Notes: generated from the letters alone by a model not told the origin. Shown: positions 6,890-16,107, counted from the stretch's first letter. The stretch is 40,705 nt of DNA from an uncultured Comamonadaceae bacterium (GCA_946482595.1 CAMLSD010000039.1:1-40705), one strand, 5' to 3'. Numbers and translations: made by a program.

Positions 6890-8796
6890 GGGATCGGCTA
6901 CGGGCCCTGCCGTCGGCGATGCCGCGGCGGATGGGGTCGCTGATGTTGCTGCTGGGCGCCGTGCTGGCGCTGGGTCCGACCCGACCGGCCGCCGCGCAGG
7001 AGGCAGCCGCAGCACCGCCCGAGTCCGCATCGGCGCCAGCATCGGCGCCTGAAGCGGCAGCCTCGGCCCCCGCCGATCCGCCCCGCGCCGCGCCCTATCA
7101 GCTCGAGGTCGTGGCCCCCGAGCCGCTGGATGTGCTGCTGCGCACCTACCTCGACCTGGCACGCTATCGCACCGACCCCGAACTGGCCGACGTCACCGAT
7201 GCCGAGATCCAGCGGCTGATCGCCGCCACGCCGGCGCAGGCCCGCGCCCTGCTCGAGACCGAGGGCTACTTCAATGCCACGGTCACGGTGCAACGGCTGC
7301 CGATCACGCCCATGCGCATCCGCGTGCAGGTCGACCCTGGTGTACGCGCCCGCATCAACCGTGTCACGCTGGAGGTGCAGGGTGACATCCAGGACCGCGC
7401 CGACGCAGGCTCGGCGCGCGACCAGGCCCTGCTGGGCGAGATCGACCGCGGCTGGCGCCTGCGCGCCGGGCGGGGCTTCCGTCAGTCCACCTGGACGGCT
7501 GAAAAGTCCGAGGTGCTCGGCCGACTGCGGGCCGATGGCTATCCCGGCGCCTCCTGGGCCGGCACGGCCGCCGAGGTGTTCGCCGTGCGCAACGAAGTGC
7601 GGCTCTTTGCCGTGGCCGACAGCGGCCCGCTCTACCGGTTCGGCCCGATGCAGGTCGAAGGGCTCAAGCTGCATCGCCGCGAGGCGGTGTCGCACCTGAG
7701 CACCTTCGAGCCGGGCGAGCGCTACACCGAAAAGCAGGTGCTCGACTTCCAGGAGCGGCTGCAGAAGTCGGGGCTGTTCGAGTCGGCCTCGGTGGTGCTG
7801 GACCCCGACCCTGAACAGGCCGAAGCCGCCCCCGTGCGCGTGACGGTGCGCGAGGCGCCGCTGCAGGACCTGACCCTCGGCGTGGGCTACAGCGACGTGA
7901 CACGCGAGCGGGCCACCGTCGAGCACCTGCACCGCAAGGTGCTGGGCTACCACTGGCAGTCCAAGACGAAGATGGAACTCGGCCGCGACCAGCGCACGGT
8001 CTCGCTCGAACTCACGTCCCACATGAAGCGCAACCAGTACCGCAACCTGGTGGCCTATCAGGGCGAGCGCTTCACCAGCGACGACAGCGCCTCCACCACC
8101 AGCCACCGCCTGCGTGTGGGCCGCACGCGTGACACCGAACGCATCGAACGGCTCTATTTCGGCGAATACGTGTCGGCACGCGTGAGCACCGACCTGGGTG
8201 CCACCCGCGCCTCGGCCCTCACGGCCAACTACCACTGGGTCCTGCGTGAGGTGGACAGCATCCTGCTGCCCACGAAGGGCTACACCGCATCGGCCCAGAT
8301 TGCCGCGGGCCACGCCAACAGCCCGCAGGGCAACGGCCCGCTGGCGCGCCTGTACGGGCGGCTCACCTGGTACCAGCCGCTGGGCAATGCCTGGTACGCG
8401 AGTGCACGGGTCGAGATGGGCAACGTGATCACGCGCGGTGAGGTCGGCGTGCCCGACACCCTGCTGTTCCGCGCCGGCGGCGACGAATCGGTGCGGGGGT
8501 ACGCCTACCGCTCGATCGGCCCGGACCTGGGCGGCACGGTGGTCGGCGGCAAGATCCTGGGCACGGCCAGTGTCGAGCTTGCGCGCCCCTTCTCGCGCCG
8601 CATGCGCGACTGGTGGTGGGCGGTGTTTGTCGACGGTGGCGACGCCAGCAACTCCTGGAAGACACTGTCGCCCAAGATGGGCTACGGCGCTGGCGTGCGC
8701 TGGCGCAGCCCGGTGGGCCCGCTGCGCATCGATCTGGCCTACGGCGAGGAACTTCAGCGGCTGCGGCTGCACCTGAGTGTGGGAGTGGCCTTCTGA
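6886..8796 (+). CDS. tamA: TamA-like outer membrane assembly protein (BamA/TamA family)
   Basis: Outer-membrane POTRA/beta-barrel protein of 636 residues, the outer-membrane half of the TamA-TamB translocation and assembly module. The start ATG at 6886 overlaps the VWA stop by four bases; a later ATG at 6919 is possible. A signal peptide is present (basic start, LMLLLGAVLALG, then a cleavage region around AAAQ near residue 38). It is followed by an Ala/Pro/Ser-rich linker and POTRA-like segments: residues about 60-150 contain IQRLIAATPAQARALLETEGYF, and the last one contains FEPGERYTEKQVLDFQERLQ. The barrel includes the FRAGGDESVRGY motif typical of the Omp85 L6 region and ends in a terminal Phe (VGVAF), as barrel proteins do. 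tamB follows after 13 bases, which settles TamA over BamA. Confidence 0.9.
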   Translation: MRDRLRALPSAMPRRMGSLMLLLGAVLALGPTRPAAAQEAAAAPPESASAPASAPEAAASAPADPPRAAPYQLEVVAPEPLDVLLRTYLDLARYRTDPELADVTDAEIQRLIAATPAQARALLETEGYFNATVTVQRLPITPMRIRVQVDPGVRARINRVTLEVQGDIQDRADAGSARDQALLGEIDRGWRLRAGRGFRQSTWTAEKSEVLGRLRADGYPGASWAGTAAEVFAVRNEVRLFAVADSGPLYRFGPMQVEGLKLHRREAVSHLSTFEPGERYTEKQVLDFQERLQKSGLFESASVVLDPDPEQAEAAPVRVTVREAPLQDLTLGVGYSDVTRERATVEHLHRKVLGYHWQSKTKMELGRDQRTVSLELTSHMKRNQYRNLVAYQGERFTSDDSASTTSHRLRVGRTRDTERIERLYFGEYVSARVSTDLGATRASALTANYHWVLREVDSILLPTKGYTASAQIAAGHANSPQGNGPLARLYGRLTWYQPLGNAWYASARVEMGNVITRGEVGVPDTLLFRAGGDESVRGYAYRSIGPDLGGTVVGGKILGTASVELARPFSRRMRDWWWAVFVDGGDASNSWKTLSPKMGYGAGVRWRSPVGPLRIDLAYGEELQRLRLHLSVGVAF

Positions 8797-8809
8797 CGCC
8801 ACGCCGAGC

Positions 8810-11800
8810 ATGAGCGACCCGTCCACGCCTGCCCCCGCTTCCGGCCCTGCGCCTGCGCCTGCGCCCGCCCCGGCACCGGCACCTGCACCAACGCCTGTAC
8901 CAACGCCTGCACCAACGTCTGCGCGGGCACCATCCAGCGCGCCGCGCCGACGCCGCCGCTCGTGGCTGGGCTGGACACTCGGCCTCCTGATCCCCCTGGT
9001 GCTCGTGGCCGGGCTGCTGCTGGCACTGGTCAGTGCGGTCACGACAGCCACCGGCACGGCGCGGTTGCTGGCCTGGCTGCCCAAGGTCACGGTGACCGAG
9101 CCTGACGGGCCGTTGCTGGGCGATTTCAGCGCGCGCCGCATCGTGGTCGACCTCGGGTCGGCCGAACACCCTGACGAGCGCATCGTGCTGGAACGCCCCG
9201 CCTGGCGCGGCCTGCAGCTCAGCCGCAGTGCACTGCCGGGCATCCTCGCACGGCTGGAATGGCAGTCGCTGTCGGTCGAGCGCATCGAAGTCGTGACCAC
9301 ACCGTCTGCCGAACCCGACCCGCCCCTGCAGCCGCCGCAGACACTGCGTCTGCCGGTGCTGCTGCGCGTCGAGCGGTTGAGCATCGGTGAACTGCTGCTC
9401 CCGGGTCTGGGTGAACCGCTGCGCGGGCTGCAGGCAAGGGTCGACCTCGGCGGCGACAACGGCGAGCGCCACCGCATCGACCAGCTGGAGGTCGACTGGG
9501 GCCGGTTGCGCCTGCAAGGCGAGGCGGGCGTGCTCAGCGACGCCCCGCTCACGACCCAGGCCCGGGTGGCCATCGCCCAGCGGGTGCCCGCCGCCGACGG
9601 CGAACTCGGCTGGTCAGCGCAAGCCCAGGCCGACGGGCCGCTGGCGCGCCTCCAGGTGGGCGCCACCGTGCGCGCCCAGGGCCAGTCGCTCGACGCGCAG
9701 GCGGTCGTCACACCCTTCGCGGCGCAACCGGTCGATCAGCTCGACGCCGCGCTCAAGGCCTTCGACCTCGCCGCCTTCAGTGACGCGGCGCCTCGCACCG
9801 CACTGAGCGGCGACGTGCGCGTGGCGCTGCGCAGTGACGCTGGCAACCCGGGCACCGGCAGCGGCCTGCCGCTCGACGTAACCATCCGTCTGGACAACCC
9901 GCTCGCCGACCGCTGGGACCTGCAACGCCTGCCGGTGCGCCGGCTCGAAGCGCAGGCCCAGGGGCGTGCAGGCGACCCTGATGAGGGCGTGTTGCTCGAT
10001 CGCCTGAGGCTGGAACTCGGCACGGCCCGTGCGCCAGGCGGTGTGGTGACGGGCAGCGGCCGCTGGCTGCCGCAGCGCTGGCAGGCCGACCTCACGCTCG
10101 ATGGCCTGCAACCCGGGCAGCTCGACGAACGGGCGCCGGCGGTCACGCTGTCGGGCCCGGTGAACCTGGTCGCGGCCCCCACCCCCGGCGCGGCAGCGTC
10201 ATCCGCGCCGCCTGCCGGCGCGGGCAGCACCGTGCCGCCGATGTCCGACTGGCCGATCGAGCTGAAGGCCGATCTGAGGGGCCAGGTGCCCACCGCCGGT
10301 GAACGGCGCACCGTGACGCTGCAACTCGAAGGCCGTGTGTCGGCCGGCAGCGCCAGCCTCACCCGACTGCGGGCCGCCTCCGGCGACGCGACGCTTGACG
10401 CCACCGGCGCCTGGGCAGCCACGGCTCAAGGCGGGCATGCCGTCCAGCTCAGCTCGCGCTGGCAGGCCTTCGACCCGGCCCTGTGGTGGCCGGGGCCCGC
10501 CGGGTCGCCCTGGCGCACCCAGACGCATCGCCTGACCGGCCAGGCCGAAGCCGACCTCACATGGCAACCCGCGCCCGCATCATCGGCAGGCACACGCACT
10601 GCGGGCACGCCACCCGCGTGGAGCCGCATCGGCGGCAAGCTGCAACTCGCACTGCGCGACAGCCGGATCGCCGGGCTGCCCCTGGAAGGCGAGTTGCAGG
10701 CCGAGGGGGCAACATCGGGCCTGGTGTCGCAGGGCCGCCTGACACTGGCCGACCAGCGCCTGGCATGGCAGGGCCGGCTCATGCATGGCGGCAGCTCGCC
10801 CGGCAGTGCGCCGGCCGACAGTGCGATGAGCGTCGAAATCGAGGCGCCAGCGCTGGAGCGCCTGGCGCCACTGCTGAGCTGGTGGGTCGAACGCCCCCAG
10901 CCCGGCGGTCGGCTGAGCGCCCGCGGCGAGGTCTCCGGCCGCTGGGAACAGCTCGCCGCCACCGGTCAGGCCAGTGCCAGCGATCTGCGCTGGGCCGACA
11001 CCCGCGTGGGCTCGCTCGAAGGCCGCTGGGCCCTGGCGCTGCCGGCACGCGCGAACCAGTCGGCCACGCTGCGCCTGGGCGACGTGCAGCTCGGCACGCG
11101 CCGGGTGCCGACGGCCACGCTGACGCTGTCAGGCACCGGTCTGGCCCACGAACTGCGCCTGACGGGAGCCACGCCCTTTGCCGCCCCCTGGGGACGGCAG
11201 GGCGCGACATCCGCACCCTCCACCCGACCGTCGGCAGCGGGGACGGGCGCACCACCTGCACCGACTCCAGCGCCGACTCCAACGCCGGCCAAAGAGGAAT
11301 CGGCCCAGCTCGAACTCACACTGCGCGGTGGCGTGAGTGCCCCACAGGCCGACAGCCTGCTGACCGATCTGACCGGCTGGAAGGGCAGGCTCGAGCAGCT
11401 CGAGGTGGGGCCGGCGCCCGTGGCTGCTGCCCGTGCGCAGACGCCTGCGCCGTGGCTCAGCGTGCGCGATGTCGGCGCCGAATGGCAACGCGGCCGACCG
11501 GGCGACGCGCGCACGCCCGCCCTGCCCCAGCGGCTGAGCCTCACCGAGGGGCGGGCCTTGCTGCAGGCCTCGGGCCAGCGGGCCACCGTACGCTGGAGCC
11601 GCATCGTCTGGCAGGAAGCCATTGCCGGTGCACCCGGTGTGCTCGAAGCGCGCGCCGAACTCGAACCCCTGGCCGTGGCGCCGCTGCTGCGCGAGCTGCA
11701 GCCGAACTTCGGCTGGTCGGGCGACCTGCAGATGACGGCCAGCGTGAACCTGCGCAGCGCCCCGACCTTCAGTGCCGACGTTGAACTGGCCCGAACCGGC

Positions 11801-13264
11801 GGCGACCTGCAGATCGAGGAAGCCGGCCTGGTCGAGCGCCTGGGCCTGAGCGAACTGCGCCTGGCGCTGACGGCACGCGAGGGCACCTGGCGCTTCACGC
11901 AGGCCGTCACGGGCAGCAACCTCGGGACGGTGCAAGGCGAACAGATCGTGCGCACCGACACACAGGCCATGTGGCCGCGGCCTGATGCCAGCCTGGACGG
12001 CCGCATCGAGGTGAAGGTCGACAACCTGGCCACCTGGGCCGCCTGGGTGCCTGCCGGCTGGCGCCTGGGCGGCCAGTTGCAGGCCCAGGCCCGTGTGGGC
12101 GGGCGCATGGGGGCCCCGGAGTACACCGGCGAGGTGCGCGGGCGTGACCTCACCGCACGCAACATGCTGGCAGGCGTGCACCTGCGCGACGGTGAGGTGG
12201 ACATCCGCCTGGACGGGCCCACCGCACGCATCGAGACCCTGCGTGCCAGTGCGGGCGAAGGCACGGCGCGTGTCGAGGGCGGCGCCAGCTTCGGCGCCGA
12301 GCCGCGGGCCGAGCTGCGCCTCGTGGCTGAACGGTTTGCCCTGCTCAGCCGGGTCGACCGCCGCGTCACCGCCAGTGGCCAGGCCCAGGTGAAACTCGAC
12401 GCCACCAGCATCCAGGCCGAAGGCCGCTTCAAGGTCGACGAAGGGCTGTACGACATCTCCCGCTCGGACGCACCCAGCCTGTCGGACGACGTGGTGGTGC
12501 GGCGCACCGACGAGCCACCTGCCTCGTCGCAGGACAGCGCACGCCCGCCGGTGCGCCGCAACGTGAGCCTCAACCTGGCCCTCGACCTGGGCGAACGCTT
12601 CCGACTCAAGGGGCGCGGCCTGGACACCCGCCTGGCCGGTGACCTGCGCCTCACGACGCCCGGCGGGCGCATGACGCTGGTCGGTGACATCCGCACCGTC
12701 GACGGCACTTATGCCGCCTACGGCCAGAAGCTGACGATCGACCGCGGGGTCATCAGCTTTGTCGGCACACCCGACAACCCCCGGCTGGACATCGAGGCCA
12801 CCCGGCCGAACACCGACATCCGCGTCGGCGTCGCCGTGGGCGGCACCGCCCAGAGCCCGCGTGTGCGGCTGTTCTCCGAGCCCGAGATGAGCGACACCGA
12901 CAAGCTGTCGTGGCTCGTGCTGGGCCGCGCGCCCGGCCAGCTCGGACGCACCGAATCGGCCTTGCTGCAACGTGCAGTGCTGGCCCTGCTGGCCGGTGAG
13001 GGCGACTCCCCCACCGCCGAGCTGAGCAGCACGCTGGGCCTGGACCAGCTCAGCATCCGCCAGGACGAGGCCGGTGGCGTGAGCGAGACCATCGTGAGCC
13101 TGGGCCGACAGATCTCGCAGCGCTGGTACGTCGGTTACGAGCGTTCGCTCAACGCCACCGCCGGCAGCTGGCAGCTCATCTACCGGGTGGCGCAGCGCTT
13201 CACCGTGCGAGCCCAGGCCGGCGCCGACAATTCGGTCGACCTGATCTGGACCTGGCGCTGGTAG
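8810..13264 (+). CDS. tamB: TamB-like translocation/assembly module protein
   Basis: Very large (1484 residues) inner-membrane-anchored periplasmic protein of the AsmA-like/TamB family, thought to bridge the membranes and carry lipids or help TamA. Start ATG 8810 gives MSDPSTPAPAS. The first about 45 residues are a Pro/Ala/Thr-rich tail (many AP and TP pairs), then a basic patch (RRRRR) and one membrane helix (LGLLIPLVLVAGLLLAL), placing the Pro-rich tail in the cytoplasm. The long middle is beta-rich and repetitive; a second Pro/Thr linker (PAPTPAPTPTPAK) lies near residue 820. The C-terminal DUF490 domain is clear, with LVGDIRTVDGTYAAYGQKL and the end WYVGYERSL ... WTWRW. It follows tamA by 13 bases. 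E. coli TamB is about 1259 residues, so this one is longer, partly from the linkers. Confidence 0.92.
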   Translation: MSDPSTPAPASGPAPAPAPAPAPAPAPTPVPTPAPTSARAPSSAPRRRRRSWLGWTLGLLIPLVLVAGLLLALVSAVTTATGTARLLAWLPKVTVTEPDGPLLGDFSARRIVVDLGSAEHPDERIVLERPAWRGLQLSRSALPGILARLEWQSLSVERIEVVTTPSAEPDPPLQPPQTLRLPVLLRVERLSIGELLLPGLGEPLRGLQARVDLGGDNGERHRIDQLEVDWGRLRLQGEAGVLSDAPLTTQARVAIAQRVPAADGELGWSAQAQADGPLARLQVGATVRAQGQSLDAQAVVTPFAAQPVDQLDAALKAFDLAAFSDAAPRTALSGDVRVALRSDAGNPGTGSGLPLDVTIRLDNPLADRWDLQRLPVRRLEAQAQGRAGDPDEGVLLDRLRLELGTARAPGGVVTGSGRWLPQRWQADLTLDGLQPGQLDERAPAVTLSGPVNLVAAPTPGAAASSAPPAGAGSTVPPMSDWPIELKADLRGQVPTAGERRTVTLQLEGRVSAGSASLTRLRAASGDATLDATGAWAATAQGGHAVQLSSRWQAFDPALWWPGPAGSPWRTQTHRLTGQAEADLTWQPAPASSAGTRTAGTPPAWSRIGGKLQLALRDSRIAGLPLEGELQAEGATSGLVSQGRLTLADQRLAWQGRLMHGGSSPGSAPADSAMSVEIEAPALERLAPLLSWWVERPQPGGRLSARGEVSGRWEQLAATGQASASDLRWADTRVGSLEGRWALALPARANQSATLRLGDVQLGTRRVPTATLTLSGTGLAHELRLTGATPFAAPWGRQGATSAPSTRPSAAGTGAPPAPTPAPTPTPAKEESAQLELTLRGGVSAPQADSLLTDLTGWKGRLEQLEVGPAPVAAARAQTPAPWLSVRDVGAEWQRGRPGDARTPALPQRLSLTEGRALLQASGQRATVRWSRIVWQEAIAGAPGVLEARAELEPLAVAPLLRELQPNFGWSGDLQMTASVNLRSAPTFSADVELARTGGDLQIEEAGLVERLGLSELRLALTAREGTWRFTQAVTGSNLGTVQGEQIVRTDTQAMWPRPDASLDGRIEVKVDNLATWAAWVPAGWRLGGQLQAQARVGGRMGAPEYTGEVRGRDLTARNMLAGVHLRDGEVDIRLDGPTARIETLRASAGEGTARVEGGASFGAEPRAELRLVAERFALLSRVDRRVTASGQAQVKLDATSIQAEGRFKVDEGLYDISRSDAPSLSDDVVVRRTDEPPASSQDSARPPVRRNVSLNLALDLGERFRLKGRGLDTRLAGDLRLTTPGGRMTLVGDIRTVDGTYAAYGQKLTIDRGVISFVGTPDNPRLDIEATRPNTDIRVGVAVGGTAQSPRVRLFSEPEMSDTDKLSWLVLGRAPGQLGRTESALLQRAVLALLAGEGDSPTAELSSTLGLDQLSIRQDEAGGVSETIVSLGRQISQRWYVGYERSLNATAGSWQLIYRVAQRFTVRAQAGADNSVDLIWTWRW
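8838..8922 (+). repeat. Short tandem repeats encoding the Ala/Pro/Thr tail of TamB
   Basis: Six-base units such as GCGCCT, GCGCCC and GCACCG give AP pairs. They are followed by three 12-base copies at 8887-8898, 8899-8910 and 8911-8922 (ACCAACGCCTGT and one-base variants). The array is in frame in tamB, so slippage in multiples of three bases would change tail length without a frameshift. Confidence 0.8.
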
Positions 13265-13286
13265 CGCCCCACGCACCGGAGACAGC

Positions 13287-14189
13287 ATGCGGCTCAAGCA
13301 CATCGAGGTCCTTCACGCCATCATGGTGGCCGGCTCACTGAGTGGCGCAGCCCGGCTGCTCAACGTCAGCCAGCCCGCCGTGTCGCAGACGCTGCAGCAT
13401 GCCGAGATGCAGCTGGGCTACCTGCTGTTCAATCGCTCGGGCAACCGCCTGGTGCCCACGCGCGAGACGCTGGCGCTGTACTCCGAGGTCGACAAGCTCT
13501 TCTCGCAACTCGACGCCGTTCGCACGCTGGCCGCCAACCTGCGCCAGAGCGCGCAGCAGGAGCTGCGCGTGCTGATCCCGCCCTCGCTGTCCAGTCATGT
13601 GTTCCCGCTGGCGCTGCGCCGCTTTCGCCGCAAGTTCAAGGACATCCCGCTGAGCATCCGCACCCTGCATTCGCGCGACATCGTCGTGGCGCTGGGCCTG
13701 CGCGAGGGCGATCTGGGCATCGTCTACGGCACGCACCCCCACCCGTCGGTGATCGAAACACCGGTGGCCACCGGTCACATGATGTGCCTGATGGCCGATC
13801 CGCCCCCACGGCGCAAGACACTGGCGCTGACCGAGCTGTCGGGCCTGCCGGTGATCCGCATCCATCCGCAGGACCCCATCGGCTTCGTGCTCAACGACGT
13901 GGCCAGCCGCCTGGGCGTGCAGTTCGTGGGCGGCATCACGGTGCAGACCTACCAGGCGGCACTGTCGCTGGCCGAGTACGGTTTCGGGCCCGCCATCATC
14001 GACGAGTTCACGCTGGCCGGGCGCACCTACAAGGGCCTCAAGGCCCTGCGCATCGAGCCGGCCGTGCCGGTGCAGCTCAATGCCCTGCGCCCGCTGGCAG
14101 GCGACGAGGTGGCCGCATCGGCGCACCTGATCGACTGCCTGCGGCAGGTGGTACAGGGCATCGTGAACGGCAAGCCGCTGCCGGCCTGA
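13287..14189 (+). CDS. LysR-type transcriptional regulator
   Basis: LysR-family DNA-binding regulator, 300 residues. The N-terminal winged helix-turn-helix is MRLKHIEVLHAIMVAGSLSG, continuing AARLLNVSQPAVSQTLQHAE, and the long linker helix follows (YSEVDKLFSQLDAVRTLAANL). The C-terminal effector domain (from about residue 90) has the usual two-lobed LysR pattern, including the GDLGIVYG and GFGPAIIDEF segments. The start ATG at 13287 has CGGAGAC just upstream and lies 22 bases after tamB. The gene points into the binding protein/racemase/binding protein genes, and a LysR-type site and promoter precede the first of them. It is therefore likely to control that module; an acidic amino acid as effector is inference from the targets only. 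Confidence 0.92.
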   Translation: MRLKHIEVLHAIMVAGSLSGAARLLNVSQPAVSQTLQHAEMQLGYLLFNRSGNRLVPTRETLALYSEVDKLFSQLDAVRTLAANLRQSAQQELRVLIPPSLSSHVFPLALRRFRRKFKDIPLSIRTLHSRDIVVALGLREGDLGIVYGTHPHPSVIETPVATGHMMCLMADPPPRRKTLALTELSGLPVIRIHPQDPIGFVLNDVASRLGVQFVGGITVQTYQAALSLAEYGFGPAIIDEFTLAGRTYKGLKALRIEPAVPVQLNALRPLAGDEVAASAHLIDCLRQVVQGIVNGKPLPA

Positions 14190-14249
14190 GCACACCCGGA
14201 CCCTGCCCCGGGCACGCCCTTCCCCGGTGCGCATGCACCACTTCAATCC

Positions 14250-14264
14250 ATAAGCTGGACTTAT
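14250..14264. promoter_or_regulatory. Candidate LysR-type operator (T-N11-A palindrome)
   Basis: ATAAG-CTGGA-CTTAT is a perfect 5-5-5 palindrome that contains the LysR T-N11-A core. Its centre (14257) is about 63 bases upstream of the transcription start predicted from the promoter at 14286-14314, the usual place for a LysR recognition site. Confidence 0.65.
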
Positions 14265-14285
14265 GATTGCTGGCGATATTCCGAT

Positions 14286-14314
14286 TTGCCGCGAAGGCGC
14301 ACGGTTCCTAGACT
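14286..14314 (+). promoter_or_regulatory. Sigma70-like promoter of the binding-protein/racemase module
   Basis: The -35 TTGCCG (14286-14291) and -10 TAGACT (14309-14314) are separated by exactly 17 bases. Each matches the consensus at four of six positions, as expected for an activator-dependent promoter. It sits between the LysR-type palindrome and the Shine-Dalgarno GAGGA (14332-14336) of the downstream gene. Confidence 0.6.
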
Positions 14315-14342
14315 GAGTCCATCCATCAACCGAGGACTCGCC

Positions 14343-15236
14343 ATGAAGACTCCGCTCTCCCCGCTGCACCTGATGACGGCCGCCCTGTGCGTGGCAGCCA
14401 CCACCGCCCAGGCCCAGGAAGGCACGCTCGACCGCATCGCCGCCAGCGGCACGATCCACGTCGGCTATCGCGAAGCCTCGGTGCCGTTCAGCTATCTCGA
14501 CGGCACCCGTCCGGTGGGTTTTGCGATGGACCTGTGCGGCGGCGTCGTCGAGGCCGTGAAGACGCACCTCAAGCGGCCGGACATCAAGGTCGAAATGCAT
14601 CCGGTGACGTCGGCCAACCGCATGCCGCTGCTGCAGAACAAGACCATCGACATCGAATGTGGCTCGACGACCAACAACACCACCCGCGCGCAGCAGGTCG
14701 CCTTCAGCATCAACCATTTCTACACCGGCACGCGGTTGCTGACGCGCAAGGATTCCGGCATCACCAAGGTCGAGGACCTGGGCGCCAAGCCGCTGGTCAC
14801 GACCGCTGGCACGACCAACTTCCAGGTGCTGCGCAAGTACATCTTCGATCGCAAGCTCGACACCCCGCTGGTCACCGCGAAGGACCATGCCGACGCCCTG
14901 CTGTATGTCGAGTCCGGCCGCGCTGCCGCCTTCGGCATGGATGACATCCTGCTGTACGGCCAGGCAGCCAATGCACGCAACCCGCAGGACTGGGCGATCG
15001 TGGGCGAGGCCCTGCAGGTTGAGCCCTACGCCGTGATGCTGCGCAAGGACGACCCGGCCTTCAAGAAGCTGGTCGACGCCACACTGGTGAAGACCATCCA
15101 GAGCGGCGAGTTCGAGAAACTCTACAGCAAGTGGTTTCAGTCGCCGATTCCGCCGCGCGGCGTCAACCTCAATGTGCCGATGAGTGCCGAGCTGCGCCAG
15201 CACCTGAAGTCGCCGAGCGACAAGCCCAACCTCTGA
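14343..15236 (+). CDS. Amino-acid ABC transporter periplasmic binding protein (GltI-like)
   Basis: Periplasmic solute-binding protein of family 3 (SBP_bac_3), 297 residues. The signal peptide is clear (LMTAALCVAATTAQA, cleavage after about residue 24), followed by GTLDRIAASGTIHVGYREASVPFSY-type mature sequence. The motif IECGSTTNNTTRAQQVAFS is characteristic of glutamate/aspartate binding proteins of the GltI type, with the cysteine likely paired to the one in MDLCGG. The end has FEKLYSKWFQSPIPP. Start ATG 14343 has GAGGA upstream. The racemase starts 8 bases after the stop, implying an operon. No permease or ATPase lies nearby. A paralogue is encoded at 16163-17080. Substrate (Glu/Asp or a D-isomer) is inferred from motif and neighbour. 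Confidence 0.9.
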   Translation: MKTPLSPLHLMTAALCVAATTAQAQEGTLDRIAASGTIHVGYREASVPFSYLDGTRPVGFAMDLCGGVVEAVKTHLKRPDIKVEMHPVTSANRMPLLQNKTIDIECGSTTNNTTRAQQVAFSINHFYTGTRLLTRKDSGITKVEDLGAKPLVTTAGTTNFQVLRKYIFDRKLDTPLVTAKDHADALLYVESGRAAAFGMDDILLYGQAANARNPQDWAIVGEALQVEPYAVMLRKDDPAFKKLVDATLVKTIQSGEFEKLYSKWFQSPIPPRGVNLNVPMSAELRQHLKSPSDKPNL

Positions 15237-15244
15237 GCCGCGAC

Positions 15245-16054
15245 ATGCACACCGACCTGCCTGCAGGTGCAAGCGCTGCGCTGGCGCCGTGCCCTGACCC
15301 CGAGCCTGCGGCCAGCCGGGCCCTGCCCGTGGTCGGTGTGCTCGGCGGCATGGGGCCCGCAGCCACCGCGGACTTCCACCACAAGATCGTGGCGGCCACA
15401 CCGGCACGGCGCGACCAGGATCACCTGCCGCTGCTGATCCGCTCGATGCCGCAGATCCCGGATCGCAGCGCGAGCATCCTGGGCGGCAGCCCGTCGCCCG
15501 AGCCGGCACTGATCGAGCATGCCCGCGCACTGCGCGATGGCGGCGCCGCGGTGATCGTGATCCCGTGCAACACGGCGCACCTGTGGCACGAGGCCGTGCA
15601 GGCGGCCGTGGACATTCCGGTGCTGCACATCGTGGACCCGGTGCTGCGGGCCTTGCGGTCACTGCAGGCCAGGGACGCCGCGGCCACAGGCGATGGCGCG
15701 GGCTGGCCGGTCGGCCTGCTCGGCACCCGTGCCACCATGGTCTGCGGGCTGTATCCACGCCGTGCCCGCAGCGCCGGCGGCGCCGACGGCATGGCCTGGA
15801 TCGACCCGCTGCCCGAGGCCCAGGAGCGTTACGTCGATGCCGGCATCCATGCCGTGAAAGCCGGCGACCTGGCTCGCGGCGCCCAGCTGCTGGGCTATGC
15901 CGCCCAGGGCCTGATCGACCGCGGGGCACGCGCCCTGGTGCTGGCCTGCACCGAGATCCCGCTGGTCCTGCACGATCTGCCTGTGCCCACGCTCGATGCC
16001 ACCCAGCTGCTCGCCAAGGCCACGGTGTCCTGGGCGCTGGGTCAGGACACCTGA
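15245..16054 (+). CDS. Aspartate/glutamate racemase family protein
   Basis: Cofactor-independent Asp/Glu racemase family enzyme (269 residues) that inverts the alpha-carbon of an amino acid using two cysteines. Both are present: IPCNTAH (around residue 106) and LACTEIP (around residue 237). The family start motif GVLGGMGPAAT follows a 28-residue N-terminal extension rich in Ala and Pro. GTRATM is the third family motif. There is no convincing signal peptide, so it is expected to be cytoplasmic. It lies 8 bases after the GltI-like binding protein gene and 108 before its paralogue. The pairing suggests that the imported amino acid, perhaps a D-isomer, is racemised. Which amino acid is used cannot be told from sequence. 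Confidence 0.88.
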   Translation: MHTDLPAGASAALAPCPDPEPAASRALPVVGVLGGMGPAATADFHHKIVAATPARRDQDHLPLLIRSMPQIPDRSASILGGSPSPEPALIEHARALRDGGAAVIVIPCNTAHLWHEAVQAAVDIPVLHIVDPVLRALRSLQARDAAATGDGAGWPVGLLGTRATMVCGLYPRRARSAGGADGMAWIDPLPEAQERYVDAGIHAVKAGDLARGAQLLGYAAQGLIDRGARALVLACTEIPLVLHDLPVPTLDATQLLAKATVSWALGQDT

Positions 16055-16107
16055 ACCGGCACCTGATCCGGCACCTGAATCAGCACCTGAATCAGCACCT
16101 GGACCGG
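16048..16107 (+). repeat. Five tandem 12-bp repeats at the 3' end of the racemase gene
   Basis: Units start at 16048, 16060, 16072, 16084 and 16096: CACCTGAACCGG, CACCTGATCCGG, CACCTGAATCAG twice (identical), and CACCTGGACCGG. The racemase stop (TGA, 16052-16054) is inside the first unit, so the rest is intergenic, between racemase and the second binding-protein gene. Confidence 0.85.
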
